Shown: positions 21,567-34,739, numbered from the stretch's first letter. The stretch is 64,000 nt of DNA from Acanthosepion pharaonis (GCA_903632075.3 CAHIKZ030000126.1:344501-408500); one strand, 5' to 3'. Numbers and translations: made by a program. Notes: generated by a model not told the origin, from the letters alone.

Positions 21567-21629
21567 TACACTTTCTATATCTATAAATGCTCTGATATTG
21601 TTCACTCATTACCTATGAATATAGCAAAT

Positions 21630-21642
21630 TACACACACACAT

Positions 21643-21695
<53 letters not shown>

Positions 21696-21700
21696 GAGAG
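21630..21700. repeat. (CA)n(TA)n(CA)n microsatellite
   Basis: CA units, about 20 TA units, then CA again. Confidence 0.95.
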
Positions 21701-21939
21701 CGAAAGTGATTAATATGAGTAAAAGGTTTGTCACTTAGCTGATTGACGTTACCTTTATCATCTCGACTCCAGACGGACTTTCTGGGAATCAATCTGTCCA
21801 CTCATCAGGGGTATCAGCAATTGACTGCTTATGCTTCTTGATTTTTCTTTTTTATATGCACTTTTCATTGGTGCAAGTTTTTTTTTTTTATTTTTTTCAT
21901 AGTATATGTGTATGTTCCTGTGCACCCATTCACCTGTCT

Positions 21940-22190
21940 GTGCTGTATAGAAAAGTGCCTGAAAAATGATGGTTGACGCAAGCATTTTGAGTGAAATTAG
22001 GTAAATAAAACTCTTCAGAAGTCTGTTGTCTAAGAAACCATAACTAAGGTCTGCACTGCATAGTTGCACTATAAAGCACAAGTGGCTCTGTGGGTGCAGA
22101 AGAGGCATAAATGTGTCAGAGTGGGTGTCTGTAATAGGAATTAACCAGCCAATTTAACAGATGGGTGTCTTTAGAAATGAGTAGTCAGTC
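21940..22190 (+). repeat. Dispersed repeat R1, plus copy
   Basis: The block GCATAGTTGCACTATAAAGC...GGCTCTGTGGGTG...AAATGTGTCAGAGTGGGTGTCTG matches, in reverse complement, 48160-48480 over at least 200 bp. Possibly SINE-like, as the other copy has a B-box-like word in the same orientation. Confidence 0.6.
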
Positions 22191-22192
22191 AT

Positions 22193-22217
22193 ATATATAT
22201 ATATATATATATATATG
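22193..22217. repeat. (TA)12 microsatellite
   Basis: TA run at the edge of repeat R1. Confidence 0.9.
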
Positions 22218-22219
22218 GT

Positions 22220-23510
22220 TGTCCAAATGTAAATTCATTTATGTTCATTGATATAGGCTTTTGGATTTCAAGATGTCTTGCTGATATAAGTACTTTTAGA
22301 TTGTAAGCATTTTATTTGATAAGTACCGACATCTGAATTGGTGTTGGATTTATTTTTCTTCCTAGCTATATCTCCAATTTTCCTAAAGATCTTAGTATTA
22401 GGAATAACTAATTTATTTACAAACTTTTATCATATATATATTATCGGAATCCTACATAGACAAACTAGAATTCTTATACACTTACAGATATAAAGCAATA
22501 TTTACAGTTTTTCAGTTAGTCTTAGAGTCTGTTAATTTCTTGGAACTTTAAAGGAACTTGTTGTCTCTCCTTGAATTTGGAATGCCATAAGTTATACTAA
22601 CATTTGTTTAACAAGTCGAATGCACATTAAACCTGATTAACCAATAAAAAATAAACAATATAGCTCAATCTCTGATGAAATTTTAATGAAACCCTGGTGT
22701 ATAGACTGTGTTCATGTCGGAATTACAAATTTAACTTTGACAGAGTTGAAAAATTGACACATCTATATGTATGTATGTACGTGTATATGTTATTGTGTAT
22801 GTGTGTATACGCATGTATTTTTGAACATAAAAATATAGGTCCTTGCTAGATTATATAATCATTATATTTATTTTTTATATGTTTATATTTGATTTGTAAC
22901 CTGTAGTTGATATTAATTTTGTCAAATTTTCTTAATAACACAGCGGCCCTTTCAGTAAATGCCCTTCAGTTTTAGTTTCCCCTGCCCCATCTCTCTCCCC
23001 ACCCCCTTTTCTTTTCGTTTCTTTTCCTCTCCCTCCCTCTTCTTCTGATCTTTAAGATTAGATCGTCTATTGTGTGTGTATGTCACCACAAAATGCATCC
23101 TTTCCAGTTACATCTTTAATGTATTAGACATCCGACAACATTCATATTTCTCTCACTTAAACCTCTTCAACTCACCTCTCTAAAACTTCTCTCTGTTAAG
23201 TTTTAATCTTCCACCTTTTTTCGTCTGTTACCCCTCTCTTTAGCTCTAACATTCGTCCCACACTCTCATACTTACACTTTCTCTAAATTCTATTTTTATT
23301 TCTGGAGTTGTTTTTTCTGTTTTCTTTTTGAATTTGTAGATCTGATGAATTGGATCGTATTTATGATTCTAATGGAATAAATTATGACCATGGAATATTA
23401 GTGTTTAAGCCTTTTTATTATATCCTTACTCTGTCCTGGACATTAAGTTCTACCTGGATTCTATCCTCTTGGAATTTTTTATTCAAAAAATATATATGTA
23501 TGTGCATGCA
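22220..23510. other. AT-rich DNA, nothing recognised
   Basis: Pyrimidine-rich between 22975 and 23290. No gene seen. Confidence 0.5.

Positions 23511-23512
<2 letters not shown>

Positions 23513-23581
<69 letters not shown>
23513..23581. repeat. (TA)34 microsatellite
   Basis: The longest TA run in the window. Open frames on both strands across it (23350-23610, 23483-23731) are Tyr/Ile repeats and not genes. Confidence 0.95.
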
Positions 23582-23586
<5 letters not shown>

Positions 23587-23589
23587 ATG

Positions 23590-25490
23590 TATGTGTATAT
23601 TTACCCCTAATATTATCTATATATGTGTATATGTAGTTAAGAATTATGAAGGACTCCAGCAGATTTAATGTGTATAAACTGAAACATTTGAAAGGTAGTA
23701 AATTTCTGATATTTTTTTCTTTTTTAATCACTTCAATGAAAAGATCTTAATAACAATGAATTGATTAAGATAAGCTCAATACAGTTGATTTGTCAGTTTC
23801 TGATATAATAATTCTTCTCTAAATCTATTTATTGATTTTCTATACTTCTTATTGATATTAGCAATTTAACTATTTTGAAAAATAATATTCACAGTAGTTA
23901 TTTTTAGGCATGTCTTTTATTAAATATTTACATTAAAACCTTCACTTGGGTTCAATGAACATGCATGCAAAATTTGAGCACATGAAACATTTTGGTTGTG
24001 TTTTACAAATAGAAAAAAACTCTCCCAATATTTTTTATATATATAGCAAAATTTGACAAAGCCAATAAAAAGGGTTACTGAATGAGGAATAACCAAAATG
24101 GAGGTTGGAACTGAAATGGCAATCTTTATAACATCAACAAAATACAATACTCACCAATTGGCATGAAGTAGATAAACTAGTGGTGGACTACTTAGACAGC
24201 ATAATACCTACACCTACAATTGTGTCCAATGTATATATGAGGATTGGGACATATTCATTAGTGTTCATAGGTACATAGGTATATAACAAAAAGTACAGGT
24301 AGGTAAAAGCCAGAAGTTGATGTTAATTTCTAACCTGTTTTGAGTTTTTTTTTTACTTGGAGTTTCTTTAGTAATTTTATCTAATTTTACTTTTTCTTTG
24401 AATTTTGTTCTATATTTGTTTCTTTTTAAATAAGCTGCATTTTCTTTGCACTGTTTTTACAATGTGAATAAAGAAATGCTTAGAAATTTGACTATTAGTG
24501 TATTGCTTTATTTACACATGTACTGAGCTATCCAGCTTTTAGTTAAGAATTGCTTGATCAATGATAAAAATTGTATTCATTGTTTTAATGTATCTTTCAG
24601 AAAAAATAAAATTTTTAAATTCTTTTCTACAAGTGTAACATTTCATTTTGTTTATTAACCTGTTATTAATCCAAGGGACATTGACAACTCTCAGATATGC
24701 GTTAATTTGTTTGTTCCCTAATGTTTGATGTCCTATACCCAGCACTTCAAATTTTTCAGTCTTGTGTAATACTTAAAATAGTATAATTAAAAATATCCTT
24801 ATTCTGTGATAAAAAAAAAAACAGTTGCATTTTAAAAATATCTTAAAACATCTCATGATTCACAACTGTCAAAATTACCAAATCATTGGAAGTGACCAAA
24901 TAATTTATCAAGTTTTAAAGGAATGTTGTGCCATTCTAAATACTAAATTTAGAAATCTTTTTTTCAGTTTTCTACATCTCTTAAAGTTCTGCCAATGGCT
25001 TGAAGTATAGACAGAGATAAAATTGGTTAAATGTTTTAAATGCAAAATAAATTTCCTGTAAGTAAAAGGGCAAGAGGCTGTCAATATATGGAGAAAAGAT
25101 TTATTTATATATTTTTTTATTCAGCTGATTGTGAGCGTTAAGTGATTTTGTATTGCCTATGGTGGAGTGCACAGCGATGTAGTTTTTATTCTGGTTTGAT
25201 CTATAAATGCCAGAGCCTATTTACTTATTTTTTGTGTAGATTTCAATAAGAATTGCATAAGAAAAAAAAATATTGATTTTATTTTATTTTTTTGCATGCT
25301 GTAAAATGTGTGTTTCAAATACATAATTAATTACTTCTTTATTTGGAAAGGAATCCGTTTGGCTTTCTGCCATCACACAATTCAAAAGCTTTACTTTTAA
25401 GGGCCTTGTGGTCAAACTCTGAAATCCTCATTTCTTTGTTAATCATGTTTATTTCAATGTTATCTTTTACTCAGAGGAATTATCTTTTCT
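23590..25490. other. AT-rich DNA, nothing recognised
   Basis: Several 60-80 codon frames exist on both strands, none with a motif I can name. Poly(A) near 24810. Confidence 0.5.
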
Positions 25491-25495
25491 AATTT

Positions 25496-26410
25496 TTTTT
25501 TTTTTTTTTTTTTTCACCCAAGTAAGGTAGGAATGCAATTAATATGCAGTGTGTGTGGGGTTTACAAGGAGTGAAAGTGAGAGAAAGGACTGAGTATAGG
25601 AAGGATTGATGAAAAGATAAATAGGATTCAAGAAAATAGAAGAGAACTATTGATGTTGCATTTAAATTTTTTGAAGATTGTAGTTATCAAGGAAGCAAAT
25701 AAACGGAAAGGATTTCCACAAGCGAGAAGTGTGAGAAAGCAGAAGTCACTTCTACTCCAACAGTTTCTTTTCTCCCACTTCTCGCTTGTGGAAATCCTTT
25801 CCGTTTATTTGCTTCCTTGATAACTACAATCTTCAAAAAATTTAAATGCAACATCAATAGTTCTCTTCTAAGTAGAAGTGACTGCTGCATTTAGCTATTT
25901 CAACAGTAAACTGGTAGGACCTAGATGCCAATCTAGTAGCACGCTTAAATTCATGTAGTTGGGGCAGCAGAAAGCTTGTTAGAGCAGTTGCCATGAAAAT
26001 ATTTGTAGAAAAGACAGAGAGAAGCCATGCCACAATTGTGAGAATGTCACTGAAGTTGAGATGTCAAGTCAGGATTGATTACATTGCAGATCCTTCTTTG
26101 GATTTTGTCAAGAACTTCAAGAATAGAAGAAGCACCAGACCAGATATGGCAGCTGTGTTCAATGCACAGAGAATATGGTAGGTTTGTAAATGTGCAAGAT
26201 AGACTTTGCTGATGAAACATTTTCTGACACAACACAGTAACCCAACTTTCTTTGCAGTAGATGCATCTATTGATTCAATGTAGTTGTTACACTTCAAGTC
26301 AGTTAAAAATGTGAGGCCAAGAAGGTGCAGTGTGTTGCTCACTAGGAGTCTAGTGTCAGCCGTACTGATGGCAGACAGAAAAGTTTCTCTATCTCCATCA
26401 GTCAAGTACT
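25496..26410 (-). mobile_element. Jockey/CR1-like LINE 3' half, copy C, with internal palindrome
   Basis: After a poly(T) of about 21 bases (the antisense A tail) it runs antisense through the LINE 3' end and the RT C-terminal region. The minus frame 26079-26405 gives LHLLGLTFLTDLKCNNYIES and TAKKVGLLC, the LG..FS.DLKW..YI pattern downstream of the palm; a neighbouring frame continues into the IWSG region. The inner part (25638-25869) is a perfect inverted duplication described separately. Confidence 0.8.
25638..25869. repeat. Perfect 94-bp inverted repeat inside LINE copy C
   Basis: 25638-25731 and 25776-25869 are exact reverse complements as far as I can read, separated by 44 bp. The 17 bp beyond the right arm (AGTAGAAGTGACTGCTG) also mirrors part of the loop. 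Confidence 0.9.
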
Positions 26411-26699
26411 AGTATGGTTTAAAAAAGAATATTTTATGTTAGGTGGGCCAAACAAATTGGTACTGAGTACATTTAGTTTTAACTAACATAATTCATGATG
26501 ACCACTTTGGATTATATTGTGATAGTTATAAATATGCCTTTTAAAAAAAAAATTATCAATTTGCAGATTTTATTTAACATTGCAAACAGGTGACAATAAG
26601 CAATATTTTTGACAGAGGCTTTATTTTAGGGAAAGTAATAATGTGACACAAGGATTTAAAAAAAATGCAGTTTGTAGAGAAAGAATAGGAAGATAAAAT

Positions 26700-27480
26700 C
26701 AGTGAGTCAAGTTGACTTGGGATAGTGTAAGATGCTTTCCAAAAGCTAAGCAAAGTATAAGAAACAGGAAAATTTCATTAGAAACAAAGGACAGTATGGA
26801 ATATCAGTTTTCCTATATGGCAATGAATACTGAACAGTCTCCTCACAGATGAAGAAACTTGAAGCAACAGAAATGTTGTTCTACAGAAGGATGCTGAGAA
26901 TACCAAAGACTGAACATTTGAGCAATGACAAAATTTTAGAGAAGATGGAAACAAAAAGGACACTTATACTTAACATCAAAATGAAATAATTAAAATTTCT
27001 AGGGCACATATTGAGGAAAGAAGCCTTGGAAAATTTGATACTTACAGGACATCTTGAAAGCAAAAGGGACAGGAAAATCTACTGAACAAGTGTGTGTAAA
27101 TGGTTGGCAGGATAGGATATAGGAGAGATAGTGGAGAGACAAAATTTACTAACAGCTTTAAAGGACAGGAAATTGTAGAGAGCCATGGTCAACCATTTCC
27201 TCAAGGGATATGGTCCATAGAAGAGCCAAATTGAAATTCTAGCCTCGTCTTTGCATTCATTTTTGCACAGATGCCCTTGGGAAAGCATGAAGCCATCTCT
27301 TTTTCCAGCTATAAGTTAAATAGCAGGGTAAACTGGGCTCTCTAGCCTAGATTGGTAGCCAGTCTAAGTGAAGAAATACCCTGAATTCCAAACCAGAGAG
27401 AAGACAACAGGAAACCACTATCTTTCCTTAGAAGTCATGGCAATTCTTAGATAATAAAAACAAATGGAATCTGTGGAGTC
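26700..27480 (+). mobile_element. RTE-like LINE 3' end
   Basis: Plus strand reads KKLEATEMLFYRRMLRIPKT, then KMETKRTLILNI, LKFLGHILRKEALENLILTG, and NLLTALKDRKL, with stops between. This order (FYRRMLRIPW, a KR.L...I.KRQL.FLGHI.R segment, then a basic tail) is typical of the C-terminal region of RTE-type proteins. The 3' flank 27300-27480 probably belongs to the same copy. Dead by several stops and shifts. Confidence 0.8.
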
Positions 27481-27489
27481 CTGATTACC

Positions 27490-29475
27490 TACACCCTGAA
27501 GAGACATAGCAATTAAAAACAAAAATCTGAAAGATCAAACGTGTCAAAAGTGTTTTGTGAAAGCTTGTGCTGGAGATTTCTTGCTAAATTATTGCTCGAT
27601 AGTCTGATGGAACAGTTGAGGTTGATAGCATATATTATATATAATAGCATTGGAAGGAAATTTTCTACTATGAGCTCCTTCTGGAGTAGGACACAAATGA
27701 CAAAATGGATAATGATAATCAGCATGTTTCTTTGGTGACCAGGCTAAAATTGTTATGACTTGGTTGGAATGTCTTCATAAATCTGTATTTAACAAACTTT
27801 GTACTTTCAAATCAGTACATATTCTGGTCTTTACAGCCTTCTCTTAATAAAAAAAAAATCCCTGGAAGGCTACAAATGGCATCAAAATCAATTCTTTAGT
27901 GAGAAAGATAAAATGTTCTATGAAGATAGAATTATGAAGTTGGTAGAAAAATGGCAGAAGATAGTGAAACAAAATTATTAGTATGTTATTCAATTAAGTT
28001 AATGCTGAAAAAAACATTTTTATTTAATAATAAATTATCCAATGCAACTAATTGAAACATTAGTACAATAGAGGATATGCTTTCTGATAACTTGTACAAA
28101 TTAAATCCAGTCTGTTGGTGGGGATAAGTAGAAAGCATCCATTAACCTAATTTTTTAAAAATTAATTACATTCATTGAAATAAGTGGGACAGAGATTGCA
28201 TTTTGATATTAGAAATCAAAATATAATTTGCAATTGGCAATATGAAAATGATACAAAAATGTGGTGCCATATCTTTGTAAATATTTCAGGTATTTTTGGC
28301 TGAAATATTAAGTAATTCATCATTAATGCTTACTAATAAAGTCTCACATTTACATTTCATGTACTTTATAGCAAGTTACATGTCAAAACTGATTTCATGA
28401 CAAAAAGAATTTAACCAATTTTATTGTTTTGAGATGAAAATATTTTTTTATATTAATTTGAAAATGTTGGAGTTGTGAAAGAATTTCACTTTAGTTCAAG
28501 ATGATATGAAACTGATCTATTTTATATATTAGAAGACAATGATACTTCTTTCTCTAGAATTATTTTCCAAACTGACTACAACAGATGAAACCATTATCTT
28601 TAATTGAAAGACACTGATAGAGAATGGAGAGATGTTATCTCTTCCTATCTTTCTCTTTGTATCATTTGAAGATCTGCAAGCAGGAGATTTTGTAGTTGTC
28701 TCTTATAATTCTGTCAGAACAACGGCAGCATTACTCACTCTAACAAGCTCACATCAACAAAAATAACCCCCCGAAGGATGCCAGCATCTCTGAAATATTT
28801 TTCGATTTAATGCTGGGCTTTGTCCAACATTGCAACTGTAGCATTAATATTTTCTTCTTTTTTTTATTTATGTAGTTTGTAGACATTTAAAAGTCTGTTG
28901 TTTTGATTTGTGATTTGAGGATCAAAATTTATGGTTTAGCTTTCCAAAGAAAACTATTCTGTTATTTTTTATGCAGGAACATGGCAAAAGCATAAATTTT
29001 GTTTTGCCTCTGAATTTCTCTGTATTTTGTTGATGGAGATCCACCAATAGCTTCACTAGTTTGATTTAGCTTTGAACAATCTAACTTTGCTTTCTTGAGA
29101 AATAAGTTTCTGGCACATGATGTTAGAAACTTTATTTTTAGGAATTTAAAAAAAAAAAAAGTCAAAGCAGATTTGAAGTCTATTTTTACATTGATTTGAA
29201 GATGTTTGTTTGCATTCCAAAAACAAAAAAACAAAAAAAACAAAAATATGTTTATTGCCTTTTGATGAGAGAAATGAGTGAATAATATTTATTTTTTTTT
29301 TTTTTTTTGTTCTACATTTTTTTTTGTTCTACATTTTTCTTTTTAAAAATTTATGAACTGTTTCGGTGAAGCAAATTTTACTTGTTGAAATTACCTGCAA
29401 CATTGTTTATTCATGTAGCTGTTTAAAAGGAACAAATAACAAAGCAGATTTTCACATTTTTATTTTATATCTTCT
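27490..29475. other. AT-rich DNA, nothing recognised
   Basis: No domain on either strand. An A/T-rich run of AAACAAAAAAACAAAA occurs near 29220 and poly(T) near 29291. Confidence 0.5.
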
Positions 29476-29489
29476 TCCATATGTCATTT

Positions 29490-30150
29490 CCCTTCAGCAT
29501 TTTGGTGATCATGGCTCTTCACAACTTCCTGTCCTTAGTAGCTCTTAGTAAAGTTTGTCCTTTTGTTCTCTCCAAAATCCTGTTCTGACAATCATTTATA
29601 AAAACTTGTTAGGCAAGTTATTCACTGTTTACATGTATCTTTTGAATTCAATTCTCTATGCTCTCTTTCTTCAAGTGCCCTAGAAATTTCAACTATATCT
29701 TTTTGATTCTATGTATGTGCCCTTTTTTTTCTATTTTCCTTAAAACTTCATTTTTTCCTTGCATATTCAGTTCAACATATTCACAGCATCCTTCTGTAGA
29801 ACCATATTTCTATTGCCTCATGTCTCTTCATCTGTATGAAGATTGTACAGCATTCACTGCCATACAGAAGTGATTTTACATAGCAGTTCAGCACTCTTTA
29901 TTTCCAATTAAATTTTTCTATTTCTTAATACTGTGCATAGATTTTTGTAGGCTTCTTTCACTATTCCAATGCCCTTCAAATTTGTGCCACATTTTCCATC
30001 CTCTGTTAAAACAGTTCCTAGACACCTAAATTTTCATATCTTTTTTTTTTATTTTTTTTTTATTTTGATGTATCTAATTTGCAGTTTGCATCTTTGGTTG
30101 TTCTTTCTGCTGAAGGATTTCTTTCAGTATCATCAACAAGTAACTGATTT
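29490..30150 (-). mobile_element. RTE-like LINE 3' region
   Basis: Antisense copy of the same family as 26700-27480. The words CTTCAAGTGCCCTAGAAATTTC, CTTCTGTAGAACCATATTTC and GAAGATTGTACAGCATTCACTG align with the copy at 3560-3856, and 29890-30005 aligns with 4622-4770. It therefore supplies the uninterrupted reference for the insertion at 3857-4622. Confidence 0.75.
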
Positions 30151-30261
30151 TTAAAATTAACCATAGTTGTTATTTTTTTAAAAATAAAAACTAAGCACAC
30201 TTGAAAAAATGAATTCATCATTAAAGATTATTTCCTACTAGTCTAAACATTATTTTCTGGA

Positions 30262-30405
30262 TACCGATGTTTGAGTAAGCACCCTGTTCTTTAAACAGTG
30301 GGAATTACATCTACTGTTTTTCACATTCAAGAGACTTAACAATGAAAATGTGCATGTCAATATTTTCTTTAACACTTTTGAATGCACAGGCCAGTAGACA
30401 TAATT
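30262..30405. repeat. Fold-back repeat, copy 2 (MITE-like)
   Basis: CATCTACTGTTTTTCACATTC...CTTAAC and TAACACTTTTGAATGCACAGGCCAGTAGACATAATTC form an inverted pair; same family as 10592-10812. Confidence 0.65.
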
Positions 30406-30889
30406 CATACTGTTAAAAAAAAATGGGAATCTGCACAAATCTGTATATACAGAAAATAATGATTGGAATAGTAGGAAAGAAAAGAAATCATATAAAAGAA
30501 ATCTATTGATTCTATTGTGAAACAAAAAAAGCAGATGAAAGTCAACATTGAAATTTGAAATTCTACACACATCTGAATTTACCAATTCTTTTTTTTTTTT
30601 CTGATGCACATTATTCTTTTGATTTAATTTTTAATAAAATTAAGATTCAAAGATTATAGGGTTTACTTTATAATAGAGATTGGTTAAAGAAAATATTTGT
30701 TTGTAAAATTGAATTTGGCTTTGGAATTTCAGCCTTAAACCATTTCACAATATCATAAAGTCCCTCTTTGCTTATTCTCATGTATTTCTGGTATGGTAGA
30801 ATGCATCTTTATGGATTAAAAGCATCTCGGTGCTATAAGAGATCAGGTTAGACATATTGGCTGGAGGAAATGATCAAATACTTGGTGGT

Positions 30890-31465
30890 CACTGGTTTAC
30901 TTGACTCATTATCCATTTTGTCATTTGACTGGGAGCGAAAGCGAACAAGAAGAATTTAGTGAGGAGAAAAGACAATAAAAGAACAGGATTCAGGAAGACA
31001 GAAGATTGTAATTGACATTACATTTGAACTTTTGGGATATTGTAGGTGAACTGGAGGGGAAGCAAGAGAGTTCCACAGTTGAGAAGCGTAAAAAAACTAT
31101 TAGAACAGAAGTTATGGTTACATCTATCTATTTCAACAGTAAAACGATGAGACCTAACAGCCAATCTAGTAGCATGCTTGAATTCATGCTGTCAAAATAC
31201 CAAAGAGGGGAGGTCATTAGAACAAATACCATGAAAATATTTATAGAAAGGAGGGAGCCATCACAGGGTTGGGAAAGTGACTGAAGTTGAGATACCAGGT
31301 TAGGATTGATAACATTACAGACCCTCCTTTGGATTTTGTTGAGAATCTTGAGAAATAGAGCAGGATCACCAAACTAAATATGGCAGCAATATTCAAAGCA
31401 TGGAGGAATGGTGAATTTGTAAATGTGTAGGATAGATTCTGACAAGAAATATTGTCTGGCATGTC
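30890..31465 (-). mobile_element. Jockey/CR1-like LINE 3' end, copy D
   Basis: Antisense copy; minus frame 31241-31462 includes YTFTNSPFLHALNIAAIFSL and the downstream region corresponding to the ICNV block. Shares AGTTCCACAGTTGAGAAGCG and TTTCAACAGTAAAACGATGAGACC with the other copies. Confidence 0.75.
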
Positions 31466-31469
31466 AAAT

Positions 31470-32580
31470 ATGTGATAAATTACTTTTTTGCATTGTGTCT
31501 TGTATCCATTGATCAGGGAAAACCTCTGAAAGAAAAAAAACTAAAAATGTAAGCCAAATGTAAGCTTACACTTGTCAATTTTAGATACAAAATCTGCATA
31601 CCATTATTTGATGAGACAAGTTACATGTTCTTGAGTATTATTTAAAGAAATCCCAAATGTATGATGTCTTTTGAAATCTGTTGTCTTTATATGGCGCTCT
31701 TTTTCTAGAAGAGTTTATATATCAGAATTTTTCAAATTGTTCAGTAAATAAATACACATAAGAATTAAATGTTTTATTTAGAAACAAGCATGTGAAAATA
31801 ATATGTAACTCTTCAGTTATAGTAACTGACAATATTGATCTTCCAAATAAACAGATTTTATTAATAAAGGGAAAAATCAATATTTTTGATTTGTGCACCT
31901 TATATGATATTTGGAAATAAAGTAAATCGGATATTATGAGAGGAGATTTGAATATTATTATTGGTTCTACTAATATTTTCTTTACAGTTACTGATGTGGT
32001 AAAAATCTATCATTTTTTGGTAGATGTCTTTTTTTGTTGTTGTTGCTTTTTTTTTTTTTTTTTTTTTTGTTTCTTGCTTACTTGTTAATAAAAATGACTG
32101 ACTAAAATTCTCTTTATTCCAATTTGTTCATCACTTCCTCATTGGTGTTATCTTGCCATTTTGATTTGGTCCTGTTTGCTATAATTAATGCTTTTATAAT
32201 AAATATGATTGCAGGTCAATGAGAAGTTCATAATATTTGCACAGAAACTGGCGGAAAGAAATAGTTTGAATAATTGACTTGCATTTGCAAAAGGATTCTG
32301 TTAATATTAAAAAGTATAAAAAAAAATTCCAATCTCATCCAGTTTAGTGTCCTCTGTTAATAGTAAAACATTTTTTCTGGAAAGGGTTCCATATAATCAT
32401 AAATTTTTGTTTTTCCTTTTGTTGGCAATCAAATCATATTTGTTTTCAGTTGAAAGTATGAAGATTTTCTTTGGAGGAAACATAATTGGACCAAAATGGC
32501 AGACATTATGTTAAGATTATTATTTTTTAGGGAATGATGCTGCAACTTATGCATATTTAAAACTACTTGGTTAATTTCTA
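31470..32580. other. AT-rich DNA, nothing recognised
   Basis: A long T run at about 32047-32069. No gene seen. Confidence 0.5.
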
Positions 32581-32584
32581 AATA

Positions 32585-32585
<1 letters not shown>

Positions 32586-32655
<70 letters not shown>
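32586..32655. repeat. (TA)n(CA)n compound microsatellite
   Basis: About 23 TA units followed by about 11 CA units. Confidence 0.95.
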
Positions 32656-32944
32656 TATTTTAGGGGGTTAATGATTCAAGCTTGACTCTGTTCTTGTTGC
32701 TTTTTATCTGATATAAACATTAAAGAAGTTTATAAATGTAGCTGATATATTCTTCACTTTGTTTTGTCATTTATAAACTTCTCTTCTGAAGAGATTTCAA
32801 TCCAAAAGATAAGATATAAAACTCATTGATAATAAATCAGAAATTTATATAGCGCTGTCACCTTTTTTAATAACTTCATGTATTAGGTTGAATCATGAAT
32901 AATTTTTGTTTTTTCTTTATCAACTTTATTCTTTAAAAGATAAA

Positions 32945-33390
32945 GTGCAATTACACTTTATTCAATTATATATTCACAATTATTTGCAATGATTTATTGC
33001 CAATTATCAGACAACTCTTTGAAACCTTTTGAGTAAAATTCCACAGGTTTTGATTTGAAAATAGTTTTGACAACCTCTTTCATTAGACAAAGTTTTCCCC
33101 ATCAAAGCAATCAAAACAGTAATAATTAGTTGGTACATCAGGTGATTAAGGCAGGTGGAGTAAAAATGACCAAATCACTTCTAAAATGTTTCTTTTCCTT
33201 TTCTTTATTTTTCTGTATGCACCTTATATTGTCATGAAGGAGAATAACATTTTTTTTTTTTTCTTGACGAGTGCAGGAGACTTTTTTTGACCAAAGTTTT
33301 ATAGACACTTTGCAGCTGCTGGAAAGATAAATGTGGAATCCATCTCCTCCCTGCTCAGTAGGACTTCTTTTTTTTTTAATTTTTTTTTTT
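32945..33390 (-). pseudogene. mariner-type transposase C-terminal remnant
   Basis: Minus strand gives, in different frames, a SPALVKK stretch, LLHDNIRC (compare the HDNARPH block with the second catalytic aspartate), and VVKTIFKSKPVEFYSKGFKE followed by LSDNWQ, which closely fits the end of mariner transposases. Frame breaks and stops make it non-functional. I saw no terminal inverted repeats. Confidence 0.7.
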
Positions 33391-33394
33391 TAAT

Positions 33395-33745
33395 CATTTT
33401 ACCCCAAAGAAAGCAATAAAGTCACTAAAATGCAATGGGTTACTGAGTGTAAAAGAATAAGAAAAAAAAACAAAAAACAGAGAGAACAATAAAAGAACGG
33501 GAATTAAGAAAACAAAAGATAATAATTTAAACTGAATTTAAATTTTTGAAGATCAGAGTTGAACAGAAAGCAAGAGGCCAGAAGAGTTCTATAAGCAATT
33601 GCAAGAGAAGGAACTGTTAGCATAAAACTTAAGGTTACATCTAGCCATTTCAACTACAAAATGAAGAAACTTAGCTGCCAATCTAGTATTATTATATAAG
33701 TTTGTAAAGTTGAGGCAAAAGCTAAGTAAAGCTCATCAGCACAAA
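33395..33745 (-). mobile_element. Jockey/CR1-like LINE 3' end, copy E
   Basis: Begins ATCATTTTACCCCAAAGAAAGCAATAAAG after poly(T) and contains CAAGAGAAGGAACTG and ATTTCAACTACAAAATGAAG, antisense to the family end. Confidence 0.7.
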
Positions 33746-33939
33746 GGGTTGATAATCCATAAAAAAAAAAATGAATCATTCCCTCTAAATCACACTACAT
33801 ATACAAGATAATTTTTCTTCCATAGAACTCAGCTCTTGGGGTTAATTGTGAAGATTTATCTTTGTCAATCCACTGCCTTTTGCATTGAATATTGCCATAT
33901 ATTAGTGTACTCCAAATTTATTCTTGATTTCTATTTATG

Positions 33940-34732
33940 ACTAGCAGCATGGCCTGGCGTTGCCCGTGCTTGATTCAAAAATCGTACAACTCATACAGCA
34001 ATCGCTATCACTTGACTTAAAATATTTTTGCCCTTCCTTGCCTTTAAAGGAGTGCCCTTTGCCATGCTGGTGTTGCTACATGCCTTACTTCTTGCCTATC
34101 TCACACTGCGAATTTTTTTCTAATCTCTATACTAAACATTAAATCTGTTATGAAAAAAGAACTAAACAAAATAAACACAAAATGATCAGCTTTAAAAAAG
34201 GACACGTAACTGGAAAAACCGAATGAAAAAAGAATGTTAACAACAAATACTTTTTCACACCCAACCCAGTTCTGCGGAATCAGAATGAACGTTGAGTTTA
34301 AGCAAGCAAATGAGCCAATTGGAGTAAAGTGCCATGCAGATTTAAATTTTTCCCACTTGTGACGAATGCAGCTATCAATTTTTTTTTTTTTGCATGCTAG
34401 TTAACATTCATGTCAGTCAGCTGTTGGCTCTCACGCTGGCCAATAGAATCTTCCTGCCTATTCATGACAGCCAGCTATAGGCTCTCACTCTGGCCAGTAG
34501 AAAATGGCTGCAAACTACATGAAAACTGCCAAAGAAGCATGAAAAAAAATCAATTATTTCCACTATCGATGGGAGTTGGGAAATGCAAAGTCGGTCTTGG
34601 CCTTCCGGCTAACTTGGAGCATGTGCATGTAAATTTTGGTGCAAATCCGTCAAATCGTGGCCGTGCATTCATTACATACACACACACACACACACTGCCT
34701 TTTATAGATAGAGATTAGTAGTTATAATAATA
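33940..34732. mobile_element. Unassigned repeat, possibly a non-autonomous DNA transposon
   Basis: Less AT-rich than its surroundings. It opens with ACTAGCAGCATGGCCTGGCGTTGCCCG, a word (CCCGGCGTTGCCCG-like) I associate with very abundant animal repeats, and closes near CCTTTTATAGATAGAGATTAG. Inside is an imperfect direct repeat of CAGTCAGCTGTTGGCTCTCACGCTGGCCA (34414 and 34468). No transposase and no clear terminal inverted repeat. Confidence 0.4.
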
Positions 34733-34739
34733 TATTTGT

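Noticed and set aside
23350..23731. Open frames of 82-86 codons on both strands
   Set aside because: They are translations of a (TA)34 tract into Tyr/Ile repeats.
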